Source: Aedes albopictus (taxonomy: Eukaryota > Arthropoda > Insecta > Diptera > Culicidae). Taken from it: a stretch of DNA of 64,000 bases. Position numbers and translations under genes: made by a program. The notes beneath the pieces were generated by a model. It had not been told where the DNA came from. It ran no database searches and saw only the letters and a program-made list of their open reading frames with translations. Positions 9,989-20,468 of this stretch are shown piece by piece; positions within the stretch are counted from its first letter, which is position 1; each line of letters opens with the position of its first letter. The stretch lies in assembly GCF_035046485.1 (NCBI RefSeq), contig NC_085137.1:315219164-315283163 (forward strand), written 5' to 3'.

Positions 9989-10712
9989 TTTCAAATATCA
10001 TAAGGCAATCTGACGTTTGATCATCTTTCTCTGTTTCGCTGCCGAGGAGGATAGGTTTGTTTTCATACGGAAACGTTTCCCTATGAAAATATTAAACATA
10101 AAATTGCTATCTTCTGTGGCTGCTTGAGAGAGAAGGGTGATGTACGCTAGATTGCCTTATACCACTTTTCATGATGATTCATTCAATGGTATATTAATAA
10201 TTTTTAATAATATGGTTTTTGTACGCTCGGCAAATAACAATAGTTCTGGCGAGTTTTTTTTTCAACATTTAATCACTGCCACACTTTCAAAATGGGTAAA
10301 ATGGTCTATTTGTGTTTCTGTGTCGTTATAATCGTCGGAAATCAGCACTTTTGAGTTCTAGCTTTTCGATCACTGTAGTAAGAAACAGCTACTTTTAGCG
10401 CTCGCCTTGCACCAGCCGTTGACTAATTACATGTACATTCGCAAATACTCATGAAAACTCACCTTCATTGGCTGTCACAGCATGCGAGGGGGCCAAAAGA
10501 AGATTGGTCATTGATAGTGGAAGGTTTCTTATTACTCTTAGGAATTATCCTACCGCAGCTTCTGTTATTTTAATCTCACCTACCCACTTCTCCAGGTGAA
10601 GAACTCTCACGCATTTGAGCCACCCGCGAGCACTGATCCGATTTAGAGTAGTAAGTAAACACCGCGCGAGAAGCAGTAGAAGCAACCTCGGAAATCACAC
10701 GGTTCGATTCCC
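9989..10712. other. No gene seen
   Basis: Intergenic, with short uninformative ORFs. A GC-richer patch at about 10590-10710 has no recognisable coding or RNA content. Confidence 0.3.
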
Positions 10713-11130
10713 AATAGGTTCCTAAAAATAAAGACGAAATCTCACTTATATTGAATAATACGATCAAGCATGGTATTCTAATCGAAATTCTACTTTACTC
10801 GAACTTGAAAAACAAAGGAATAATGAGAAAATTCGAAACAAGTAAAATGGTAAATAGTTCTACTTTGACATTTGAGGTCAACCTCGTGTGACTGAGCTCG
10901 ACATTTTTCGCACTGGGATTTCAAAAATGTTCCTATCTGATATACACTGTGAAAAAAAATCACTCAAAGTATGTGTTATAAGCTAGGGACGACACAGAAG
11001 GCTAACAAAATAAAAATTATATATTTTCAACTACGGTTAATAAAAACGTCAAAAAATGAGTAAAAATGTACTCTTGAACCATATATTATGGTTTAAAACA
11101 AGAATCCCGATAGGACTTTAGGAGCCTATT
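10713..11130. mobile_element. 418-bp MITE with AATAGGNTCCTAAA ends, copy 1
   Basis: The left end AATAGGTTCCTAAAAATAAA is inverted at the right end ACTTTAGGAGCCTATT. Nearly identical over its full length to 56761-57180, which sits inside another element, so both boundaries are well defined. The interior is AT-rich and non-coding. Confidence 0.85.
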
Positions 11131-11326
11131 CAAGAAAATAAACACAAAAAACCGCAAAAGTTAATAATGATTCACGTAATCGTAGACAAATTTAAAAGTG
11201 CCCGACAAATGCCCGCAGGGGTGTTTTTTTTTCTCAGTCGGTAAAACAGATGTGGTGAAATATTTCCGTTTCGTTTTTATTATTCGCTGTATAATAATGT
11301 TGATGATAAAGCGATCATAACATGTG

Positions 11327-11417
11327 TGGTAGTTTCGATGCCATCGAGTAGGCGGTGTGGTTGTGATGGATCGTATTGCACAAGCTGTCAACAAGAATGG
11401 ATGTGAAAACTCCACAT
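11327..11417 (+). repeat. Direct repeat, copy 1 of a 90-bp segment
   Basis: TGGTAGTTTCGATGCCATCG through GTGAAAACTCCACA recurs almost exactly at 12909-12998, 1.58 kb away. In copy 1 the open frame continues MDRIAQAVNKNGCENSTLAT.. to about 11543 (a 62-codon ORF from 11357), but I recognise no family. Confidence 0.7.
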
Positions 11418-11756
11418 TGGCGACAAGGTTGGGATTCAGGACGGATCCATTGGCCGTATTAGACGAAAGAAGTGCTGCAGCAGATGATGAAAAGGTTAAG
11501 CCATGTTTCCTGCTGAAGACTTTGAACATCCGAATCATCTGTTGAAGCGTGCCTACAAGATTAAGTTCTTTTCCTGCACCTGCCGAAATACGCATCAAGT
11601 TACAGTACCACAAGCTTCTCTTTGGCAAGACTGAAGTTGCTATAAAGAAAATCCGGAAGAAACTGATCCTTACCTCGTTTTCTGGCCCAGGATGGAAGAT
11701 AGGAAGATCGTTACATCATCGGTAAGAAGGAGGAAGTTTGGTAATTATATATACTG
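11418..11756 (+). other. Unassigned, weakly coding-like stretch
   Basis: This continues from the 90-bp repeat with moderate GC and a plus-strand open frame to 11545; an antisense ORF covers 11161-11628. No domain is recognisable. It could be a transposon or gene fragment duplicated together with the repeat. Confidence 0.2.
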
Positions 11757-12370
11757 TCTGATTCCCGACGGATAGCATCTGATCGGGTCAGACAAAACAA
11801 AATCTTGCCCTGAAGTAGGCAAAGGGATATAAATCCGGCCAGTATAGCCGGGAATGAAAAAAACAAAAGTTGCCGTAGCAACGGATACGATCCGTTGGGG
11901 CTAGAAATAAAATGCTCACCTCAAAAGGGAGCTACCGTAGCGGCAGATACGATCTGTCGGGTCCAGGGTCGGGTCCGGTTGTTGTCAGAAAAGAAGCTCG
12001 CCTTAGTAGGGAGCTGCTGAAGCGACGGATTCGATCTGTCGGGTCCAGCGACAAATTGCTCACCTTAGAAGGGAGCAACCGTAGCGGCAGTTTCGAGCTG
12101 TCGGGTCCGGTGGTTGAGAAAAAGCTCGCCTTTGAAGGGAGCTGCTGAAGCGATGGATTCGATCCATTGGGTCCAGCGTTAAGAATGCTCGTATAAAAAA
12201 GAGCAACCGTAGCGGCAGTTTCGAGCTGTCGGGTCCGGTGGTTGGTTAAAAAAACAGATAAGAGTTGCTGAAATAACGGACTCAATCTGTCGAGTCCACG
12301 AGAGTTGCTGGTATTATAAGGCAACAACTGAAGTGGCAGTTTCAAGCTGTCAGATCCGGTAATTGTAAAA
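11757..12370 (+). repeat. Tandem array of ~64-bp monomers in a 128-bp dimer arrangement
   Basis: Two alternating monomer types occur. Type A (GCTGCTGAAGCGACGGATTC, at 12013 and 12141) and type B (GCAACCGTAGCGGCAGTTTC, with the GTAGCGG core at 12081 and 12209) each recur at exactly 128 bp. Each monomer carries a small palindrome, such as CGGCAGTTTCGAGCTGTCG in B and ACGGATTCGATCTGT in A, followed by CGGGTCC. About nine or ten monomers can be traced, decaying toward both ends. A 137-codon antisense ORF over the array is a by-product of the repeats. Confidence 0.85.
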
Positions 12371-13223
12371 ATGTAACAAATCTTATCTGCCCTGTTCAGA
12401 AAACATTGTAATAATATTGATTACAGCAAATGCATAAATCAAAAACGCTGTGCTCTACGCTGTAGTTCATTGCTGAGTTACGTGGCAATGCTAAACCGGC
12501 TAAACCAAATGATAACGAGGATAAATTATCAAAAACGCATGATATCGTGGAACGTGCGGTACAACAATGGGAATAACTTAAGGCTGAAATAATGAACCAA
12601 TTCGTAATTAACTGAATCATTCTTCTTCATTCAGTGCAGAATAAAAAAAATGATTTTCGGTAAATAAAGAGAGAACAAATGAACATTTTGACCAAACAAG
12701 AAAATTAATTCAAACTAATAAAATCAAAAAAAAAATGTTTCTCTGTAAGAATACCAATTAAAAATAAGAGTTCCGCATCTTTATCTGTAGCAGCCAAGAC
12801 TAGAACGATATAGCTGTCACTGCTGAACTTGGCCAAATATCAACGGTGTAAGACGTTCTTGTAGACCACTATGAAACATCGAAGCCCAACATGAAAGAAA
12901 AGAAGATGTGGTAGTTTCGATGCCATCGAGTAGGCGGTGTGGTTGTGATGGATCGTATTGCACAAGCTGTCAACAAGAATGGATGTGAAAACTCCACAAC
13001 ATGTATGATTCCACAAAATTTTTGTTCGAGAAAAATGGCATTTTTGAATGGTAACGATACTTAACAACCCATTCGGTCTTTGATCGAAACACCGAAAATG
13101 ATAACTGCTATCATGAATAAGATATGTCGTATCATCTATGTATCATCCAGTTTACGTAACACGTATGATCAGAAAATGATACACTGTTGAATTGGTGTAT
13201 GATACCATTTTATTCGGGACAAC
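12371..13223. other. AT-rich DNA with one repeat copy; no gene
   Basis: Contains the second copy (12909-12998) of the 90-bp direct repeat found at 11327. Near 13048-13075 the words GGTAACGATACTTAACAACC match the interior of the 1.58-kb TIR elements. No gene is seen. Confidence 0.4.
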
Positions 13224-13735
13224 AGTTCAGGCCAAACATGTCTAAAGGTTCAATCTGCAGAAGAGAGGCTCTCTTTGATTTCTCTCTCTTTCGTTAATAT
13301 CTCAGCTGTTTATCTAGGGGCAAGACACTGTGCGAACGAGAGTTACTCTGAGAAATTCTAAGTAACTCTTTTTATCAATGATCGACGAAATATGTCGAAA
13401 ACACCCCTAAAACTGCAAGAAAAGCGGGATATCGGGCAATATTGTTTTGTTTTTGCGATAGTATCAAGCAATACTCAAGTAAAACGGCAGCAATCCGGAG
13501 AAATTCTGAGCAACTCTGTGAAGGAAAATGTACTCTCCAGCACAGTGTCTTGCCCCAAGCTGTTTATTTGTATTTTGATTGCCTCCTTGCATTGAACGAT
13601 GGTCAAAACAATCGTCTTTTGATTTGTACTGCAAAATTAGTTGAAAAATGTACCATTACATTGCAATAATTGAAAGAGTTAACAAAGAGAGCCTCTCAAA
13701 TGCAGATAGGACCTATTGAAATGTTTGGCCTGAGT
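13224..13735. mobile_element. Outer MITE with long imperfect TIRs, interrupted
   Basis: Left TIR CAGGCCAAACATGTCTAAAG..CTGCAGAAGAGAGGCTCTCTTTG (about 13230-13279) pairs with the right arm CAAAGAGAGCCTCTC..ATTGAAATGTTTGGCCTGAG (about 13684-13734). The middle is occupied by a different MITE (13315-13559). Confidence 0.75.
13315..13559. mobile_element. Inner MITE with GGGGCAAGACACTG TIRs
   Basis: The left end GGGGCAAGACACTGTGC is exactly inverted at the right end GCACAGTGTCTTGCCCC. It is flanked by AGCTGTTTAT on both sides, a possible target duplication of about 10 bp. A copy lacking the left TIR is at 47527-47744, and an isolated terminus lies at 45529-45545. Confidence 0.85.
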
Positions 13736-14630
13736 TTTTTCTGTGAGACTTGAAAAAACATAACAATATTTTAACTGCTTAACAACCCAATTAAGCAATC
13801 GATTCTATTAAATCTAAGCACCCCTACCTAGTTTGTCTCGCCGCGATGAATCTAAAACTGAGTGCCTATCTGTGTAGTGGTGTCGTAGTGTAGTGGTAAG
13901 ATGCGTACGTACACAACCGTTAGCTTCTCCTGCTGCGGATGACGGAAAGCAACAGCATCTGGCTGGCAGGCAGCTTGCTGCCAACTGATAGGCCAGAGGA
14001 CATTCATTCGAGTGAAAACAGTCTGCGGCTGAAATTGTGAACGAGTGCTTACGCGATTCGTTACGTCCCCATCGTACGCCGTCGTTCGTTGTGAGTTTTT
14101 TTTTGTGAACGGGCACGCCATTATTGCCATTGAAAGGTGCGGTTTTTTTCTTTCTATTGAGCAGTTCTATTGTGCGGGATAGTTTAGTTCTTTAGTGTGA
14201 TTTTAAAGTGGAATTGGCTGAGACTAGCGAGTCTCGAAATCGTAAGACGGAATATTATTCGAGTGGAACCTCTGGCGTACGCAGAGAAAAAGCAGCGCAC
14301 ATTGGGAAAAGGCATTCCGAAAGGTGGGAAAAATCAACATTTTTGTCCTGGAGATCATGTTAGAAGACCAATACGCCAATACCGTATTTAAAAAAAAATC
14401 AAGAATTAAATGGTGATAGTACCGTGTTCGAAGGCATACCCCTGAAGTGAATTGTGATGTCTGTTTGAACCGATATCTCCCAAAATATTAAGTTTTCAAC
14501 TATTTTGCGTGGTATAGATTGAAAGTGGTGAATATTTCACTGGAATTCCAACATTTAGAATCATTATTGACAATGATTTTGATAGCCACACAGGCTTGAA
14601 TATATAATAAAGGAATAGTAGAGCCCATAG
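13736..14630. other. No assignable gene; possible transcribed-element remnant
   Basis: The stretch 13840-14390 is GC-richer. GTAGTGTAGTGGTAAGATGC near 13889 resembles a tRNA A box, but no B box follows. A 64-codon ORF at 14197-14391 (..EPLAYAEKKQRTLGKGIPKG..) is not recognised. It includes a GAGACTAGCGAGTCTC hairpin near 14220. Confidence 0.25.
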
Positions 14631-14705
14631 TTGGCATTCGATTTGAATAGGTCATATGTTTGCTGTGATTACTATGCTGATACGACTTATTCAAATGGAA
14701 CGTTT
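14631..14705. mobile_element. 76-bp palindromic MITE, copy 2 (diverged)
   Basis: Matches 619-694 (GGCATTCGATTTGAATAGGT, TTTGCTGTGATT, TACGACTTATTCAAATGGAA). The right terminus has decayed. Confidence 0.7.
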
Positions 14706-15198
14706 ATATAGCCGATGCGGTAAGTGCACAGGTATTCATCATGAAACAGCTGAGTGTAACGAGTTCGGTTCCTGGTCTGTTCTGATAATACCAGCAACCA
14801 CACTTACGAACAAGGATGCGCTTAGTGCATTCAAGTGTTTTTCTTTTCTTTTTTTTAATATATAATAATCTTCTGCAAAGATAAGATGTACTAGGCAAGT
14901 ACTGATCGCTTGAAATAGTGTTTGGAACTCCGACATTAATGGTTGTATTCTTCTTAATATATTTCCTGAACAATGAATAAGCAACATATTCATTATCAGA
15001 AGTTTATTCATCATACATTCATAATTGTATAGTAATTAAAGTTAATCATAGAAAAATATCTTACGATATATAAATAAAAACCTGATATTTTGAGGAAAAT
15101 CGGGGTAAACAGACATCATAATTCACTCCAGGGGCGTGCGTCTGTCGTACATGCTACTACCACCATTCAATTCTTGAGAAATAAATCTTTCGACGAAT

Positions 15199-15274
15199 CT
15201 GGCGTTCGATTTAAATTGGTTGTATGTTTGCTGTGATTCCTATGTTGATACGACCTATTCAAATCGAACGCCAG
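15199..15274. mobile_element. 76-bp palindromic MITE, copy 3
   Basis: The ends CTGGCGTTCGATTTAAATTG and CTATTCAAATCGAACGCCAG have the same length and central TTTGCTGTGATT as copy 1. Confidence 0.8.
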
Positions 15275-16631
15275 AAATGTGTAGGTCCTCTAATCTGGCA
15301 TTTTATCGGGAAATCAAAACATTTTTCCTCCATTGACATATCTTTTTCCCAATGTGCAGTGTATCATTTTGATCGAAGAAGGCGTTGTCGCGTCTGCACG
15401 GGTTGCTTGTGTGCGAGAGGAGTGCTTGTCTGTGGATTCGCGTCTATGGCACTTGGATAGTGTCATGGTGTCATCGTTTCTGCGCTTGCTGTGATTCAAG
15501 TGTTTTTATTGCAAGCAGTGCTTTTAGAGTGAGAAATTGCTAAATAGGAATAGTTCCTAAACATAAGCTTATTTTGAAATCCAAGACGGCGACAAAAGTG
15601 AAAAAATAGAAAAAGAGAAAAGAGGTACCTTCTCTTCTCCACACCTACACACCAGTCTATCATCATCACCAAGCTGCAGTCTACTGTCTTGTTCTCTCCT
15701 ATTTCATTATTACTACTATACTGTGTCTTTTGCTGTATAGCTCTTCTATCTTGTGTGTGTAAACGTACGTACATTTTTGGTGTCTGGAATCTGGAGGAAA
15801 ACAATTCACAGAAAAGGCGATCTCGTGCATAAAAAGTGTCCAACCCCTTGCATGTGTGCTGTCCGGCAGTAAAGTAATGTGGTGTTTTTCATGCGTTTCT
15901 GCTCCAGCTAATTCAGGTATTTTCCACTCTTCTATACTTTCTTCATACATACAAATCAAGCCACGCATTTTTCGATATTAGTCCCACACATCTACGTTCG
16001 CTTATTTTCTAGCTAAACTATCTAATTGTTTTATAGTGTATGAGTTGTTTTTGCTTAATCAGATCTATCATGTGTCAGCAAAAGCCAAAAGTATGCATTT
16101 TGTGCAGTTATATCGCTTACTCGTTTTCACTACAGGATTTGGTCAATACCCATGAATTTTGGCAGCATTTTAACCATTTTAGACTGTTAGCCAAAAATAA
16201 ACAAAGTTTAGATCGGAGCCCTATATTATTATATACTATCTACTAAAGACTGTCTGCTTGTTGTAGTTTTGTCAATTTCGGGATGGTTTTGTTACATTTT
16301 CCTAATAATTTTTCAAATCTGACGACCTTCTCCTAGATATTGGAATATTTTTGGGCTAGCTGTCTTGAAATGGTTACTACATGCAAATGTAATAATTCAA
16401 AATAAGTCTAGAATAACGCCAAATAAAATAACATCACCGCAAATACAAACAGACTACTGTTTAAACCAAAGTTATGTTAGCTTTTGACAATTAATTTTTT
16501 TTTTTTCCAAGTTTTGTCATTCATTTGGAGAGATTCCGGCATTAGAGAGATTTCTAGCCCGGTACTGGTTCATCTTTTAGAAAAGTAAATTCATTAAAAG
16601 ACGTTTAAGTTCAGTAAAAATATACAAAACT
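15275..16631. other. No gene seen
   Basis: AT-rich intergenic DNA. The ORFs of 61-115 codons on both strands are compositionally random and lack recognisable motifs. Confidence 0.35.
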
Positions 16632-16860
16632 AGCTGTACCCGGCAAACGTTGTCTTGCCTACTGCGTTTTTTTGATGCAGTCACTAAATGTATGGAAAAT
16701 CGATTTTCAAAAACTCTCAGTTTTTCCTTGCTTTTTTGCCTCATAAACCTTCCTTGGGTGAAAACTAACAGATCAAAACAAAGTTGAGCCAAATCCGACG
16801 TTCCGTTCGCGAGTCATGAGCGGTCCCACGTATGCCACTGCATTTTTATATATATAGATT
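16632..16860 (+). repeat. Dispersed repeat beginning CTAGCTGTACCCGGCAAACG
   Basis: It runs from CTAGCTGTACCCGGCAAACG to ATTTTTATATATATAGATT. This start/end combination looks like a dispersed insect repeat I have seen as a class, but I cannot assign it confidently to Helitron, LINE or another type. There is no ORF. Confidence 0.4.
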
Positions 16861-16899
16861 GGCGTCCTTGGAAAAATTATACAAATTATCGAGATCTCT

Positions 16900-17463
16900 T
16901 CCATGGTTTCTTCCGGGTTTTTTTGTTTCACAAATTCCTAAAGAGACCCAGGATTTTCTTCAAGATTCCCTCAGGATGCCTTCAAGAATGTTTTAGTAAT
17001 TGCTTCCCGCTTCCGGGGTTCTCGTTCTACAAACAAAAAATCCACCAGGAATTCCATCAGTAATTGTTCCAGAGATTCCTACACAGATACTTCCAGGAAT
17101 CCATCCGAGATTTCTACAGGAACTCCCCGGGTTTCTTTCAGCAATTAATAAATGAATTCTCTCTGTAATTCCTCCCGAGGATCCTCCAGCAGCTCATCTA
17201 GAAAATCCACTCGGATTTCCTACGGACATTCTTCCAGGAATTACTGCCGAGAGTGCTTCAGAGAGTGCATTCACCCAGAATGTTTTGCCGAGATTCCTCT
17301 TGGAATTCCTTTTAGGGTTCCTCTAAGAATTCTTCCCCGGATTCTAACAGGAATTCCTCCCGGGATTTCTCCCGGGAATCGTCCTGGAATTTCTCCAGGA
17401 TTTCCGCCAGGAATTTCTTCAGATGTTTCTCTCGGGGTTCCTCCAGGAATTCCTCCCGGGATA
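16900..17463 (+). repeat. Diverged 12-bp minisatellite patch (AATTCCTCCAGG family)
   Basis: Repeated variants of TTCCTCCAGGAATT and GGGATTCCTCC with heavy divergence. Same orientation and unit as the big arrays at 38195-43640 and 60700-64000. The 104-codon ORF at 17152-17466 (..GIPPGISPGNRPGIS..) is a translation of the repeat, not a gene. Confidence 0.8.
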
Positions 17464-17540
17464 TAAAATTTGAATGCTAACAGTCATCAACTAATTGCCG
17501 AGAAGGACAACTGGATGACTGAAAGGCTAAAATATAAACG

Positions 17541-18356
17541 ACTCATAAAAAAGTTATCATTTTCCATAACAAAATCAGAAATTGCCAATAAAGAAGTAGG
17601 GGTGGGAGCAATAATTAGCTACAATATTTCCATAAACAAATCAAAAAGTGCATAAATAAATCAAAACTTTCCATAAATAATTGATTTTCGAGCAATAAAA
17701 AATGTCAGAATTTCCACAAATAAATCAACAATTGCAATAAAAAACTATATTTTTTCCAAAAAAAAAAAGTTTATATTTTCCATAAATAAATCTGATTTTT
17801 CCATAAATAATTTGAAAATTACCAATTGAAAAACATGAAGAAAGCAATTGAAAATTTAGCAATAAATACGAACTAATGAGCAAAGTAAAAGTATCGGTCG
17901 AGCCATGCGGCGAAGCCGCATAGAAGATTGAGGAACTGAGGCGGCAGATGGCCGCCGAAGTTTCCGAAATCCGATGCGCCGTAACTGCGTCGATTCGGTT
18001 CTAGGCAATCCACAGATCCAAGAATTTGCCCGGTATAATGCGAACCGAGATGTTATCCTTTTTTAAAGTCCGACGAGCGTTAGCGAGTTCGGACAGCAAG
18101 CGATTTCTGTTAAATTGCACAATAGTTTCAGTTTTTCTATCATAGTTCTATGATGTAATATGTTCGAAATTTTTTGTTGGAAAAATATAGTTTTTTATTG
18201 CTCGAAAATCAATTATTTATGGGAAGTTTTGATTTATTTATGCGCTTTTTGAATTGTTTATGGAACTTTTATAGTTTATTATTGCTTCCACCCCTATTTA
18301 TTTATTGGCAATTTTCGAATTATTTATGGAACATTTTTAATTTATTATGGGACGAT
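17541..18356. repeat. Large AT-rich inverted repeat (~200-bp arms)
   Basis: The left arm 17541-17765 (GGGTGGGAGCAATAAT; TTCCATAAATAATTGATTTT; GAGCAATAAAAAA) is inverted at 18168-18350. Within each arm the word CCATAAATAAATC recurs every 20-35 bp. The spacer holds a GC-rich hairpin cluster. It looks like a fold-back or MITE-type element; the superfamily is unknown. Confidence 0.75.
17880..18110. other. GC-rich hairpin cluster between the AT-rich arms
   Basis: Contains ATGCGGCGAAGCCGCAT (7-bp stem, 3-nt loop, about 17906), GGCGGCAGATGGCCGCC (about 17940), and TCCGACGAGCGTTAGCGAG followed by TTCGGA (about 18070). There is no ORF and no tRNA-like box pair. Composition differs sharply from the arms. 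Confidence 0.6.
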
Positions 18357-19063
18357 TAATTGGCTGCCATGACTGAAAACCTGAAAATTTCAACTTGTCA
18401 AAAAGTTGTTAAAGTCAAATCGAATCAAAATTTTTAACTTGGCGAAAAGTTGCTAGAACAAATTGAACCCACAACAATCTCATTGTAAAATAAACGTATA
18501 ACAACCCAGATCACGGGAGATCTCAACTTATTCTAATTATCTGATTTCAGAGTAGGTGCATTAAATTGGCATGAATGTTTTCTTCTTTTAGAAGGAACTG
18601 GAGAGATAGATCTGACAGGTAGTCCAAAATATGTTCACATCTGATTATGTTGAACATACTTTGGCCATACCTCAAACCACCATTTTAGTAAATATTATCG
18701 CTCCACCGAGGTTAAGAACAATTTATTTTGATTTCTTACAAGGCCCTAACTACATTCACATAAAATAAATATTTATTTGTAAAATTTAATACCTCTTCGA
18801 AGCCAACTACAAATTTGTCACCTTCTTTGTTTTTGCTGCTTTCCCGTGTGTTTCATTGGAAGTGAACACATTTTCTCTATTTTTGATACTAAACAGCATA
18901 TTTAACTGACATCCAGAATAAAGGTCATCACATAGTTGAATACTTTTCGTGTTCCAATAAAATTGTACCAAGATTTAGTAGAAATTATGTGATAAATATC
19001 ATAAAACTCCCTAGGTGGGCCAAAATACCTCCACTACCCTAGACAGAAACCTAGTGAACCCGG
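18357..19063. other. No gene seen
   Basis: AT-rich intergenic sequence leading into the LOA-like LINE fragment. A small local duplication is present (AACTTGTCAAAAAGTTGTTA / AACTTGGCGAAAAGTTGCTA near 18395 and 18440). Confidence 0.35.
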
Positions 19064-19426
19064 TGTTTGCTACTTTCAGTAAAAAATGAAATGGCAAACT
19101 CGCGTGTCATGCCTCGAGCCTGTGTGCTTGTTAACAACGCAATCGTTGCTACACTCATTTCTGAACTAACCAGCAGTGATGTATGTGCTGTCACAATTAA
19201 TGTTTCTGTTGGAAATCTCGACAGGAAATACATCTATTGTTCGGTGTATTTACCGCATGATGAATCTTTCAAACAAGTCATCGCATACTGTACTTCAAAG
19301 GGCCTTCCGCTGATTGTTGGCATTGATGCTAAAGTAGTACAGATCTTAGATTGCTTAACATAGGCAATCGTCCAACCTTCATGGTATCTGCTAGAGAGGA
19401 AGTGTTAGACATAACGCTTTGCTCTA
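19064..19426 (+). pseudogene. LOA-type LINE, endonuclease fragment
   Basis: The translation contains PRACVLVNNAI, RKYIYCSVYLPHDES and GLPLIVGIDAK, which match the LOA/R1-type endonuclease pattern 'R.A.IL.N..I', 'CS.YLP', 'GL.L..G.DAN'. A frameshift follows, then NIGNRPTFMVSAREEVLDIT ending at the 20-bp target duplication of the next insertion. The catalytic GCDAN is altered to GIDAK. Confidence 0.75.
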
Positions 19427-20448
19427 TCGATCGATCAACGATAAAATCTGACTATACATGTCAATGATTTCTCCTCCATGACTGATCTGAGCTGGTACCA
19501 ATTGCTCTGAGATCCAAATGAATAAGGGCTGGGACACGCCACTTATTCTCAAAGTGCAATTTAAGCAGCTCATACATTCTTGATCAATAACGACGCCGGC
19601 CACGTCCTTATAGTCAGTTGGGAAGGGAAAGGAATGTGTTAGACTTTGCTGGTTGGTGCAACTAAAGACCGAGTGCACCTCTGCATTCCCACAACCAGCA
19701 CGGATTGGGGTATTTGTTAGATGGAAAGGATGGGAGATCTGGGAGTCACCGTTGGGTCGGTGATGCGTTCCATGGATAGGGGTTTGTTTCGGCCAGGATG
19801 TCTTGCCCCACGTTGTGATTGATTTAATTTGGTTCCGGGCGACCGGAAAGAAATGATACGCGACTACTGAACTTGACTATTTATTCCTACCATTGTGCGG
19901 CAGTGCTCCACACGGCGGTGATATGACGATACACACTACATTCAGGGTTGTGCAGTCGCCTTTTATAGGTGACTGCTAGTACGGAAAAATATGAACACAA
20001 AACAGAGGTACAAAATGTATAGAATGAATAGCAGCTGTGTGCTGCTCTGCTGCATGCATGGAGCCGACTTTGTTTTTTCAATTCGTTTCTGGTTCTAGCG
20101 ATGGCTATGAACATCATTGGCGGAGCCAGCATTTTCTTTTCTCTTACTCACTCTCCTAAACATGCACGAGACAGAGAAAGATAGAAGAGGGGGCAGCTTG
20201 CCTCCTCTTTCATCCCGCTCTTTATCGTATATGTTTAGGAGAGTGAGTAAGAAAAAAGATAAAGCTGGCTCCGCCAATGATGAACATATGAATATACATG
20301 ATTTGTATATGTAAAGAAGAGAGAGCAAGAAAAAGTGGATAGAAAGATACAAAGTAGGATGAAAGGGACGGGCCAGGTATTGAACCCATGACATTCTGCA
20401 TACGAATCAGAAACGGTAGCCACTAGACCACCAAGCCCGTCTCAAGTC
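19427..20448 (-). mobile_element. Retroposon insertion with a perfect 20-bp target duplication
   Basis: AGACATAACGCTTTGCTCTA is present at 19407-19426 and 20449-20468, and removing the insert restores the LOA frame (..EVLDITLCS..). Read on the minus strand, the insert begins GACTTGAGACGGGCTTGGTGG with A-box-like TGGTCTAGTGGCTA and B-box-like GGGTTCAATACC, so it has a tRNA-derived head. It ends in a (GATC)n-like tail. The interior also has, on the minus strand, TATAAAAGGCGACTGC (about 19970) and AATAAA (about 19882), so it may be a composite. A 165-bp MITE (20115-20279) is nested in it. Confidence 0.8.
20115..20279. mobile_element. hAT-like MITE, 165 bp, palindromic
   Basis: The ends CATTGGCGGAGCCAGC and GCTGGCTCCGCCAATG are exact inverses. 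ATGAACAT flanks it at 20107-20114 and 20280-20287, an 8-bp duplication fitting the hAT preference nTnnnnAn. Most of the length pairs with itself (ACTCACTCTCCTAAACAT against ATGTTTAGGAGAGTGAGT). The ORFs around it on both strands are shadows. Confidence 0.9.
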
Positions 20449-20468
20449 AGACATAACGCTTTGCTCTA

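Noticed and set aside
11932..12345. 137-codon antisense ORF
   Set aside because: Reads through the 64-bp tandem array; no independent support.
13889..13935. tRNA-like GTAGTGTAGTGGTAAGATGC
   Set aside because: An A box alone; no B box, no cloverleaf.
20095..20394. Opposing ~100-codon ORFs near 20.1-20.4 kb
   Set aside because: Both cover a palindromic hAT-like MITE; the similarity of the two proteins reflects the palindrome.
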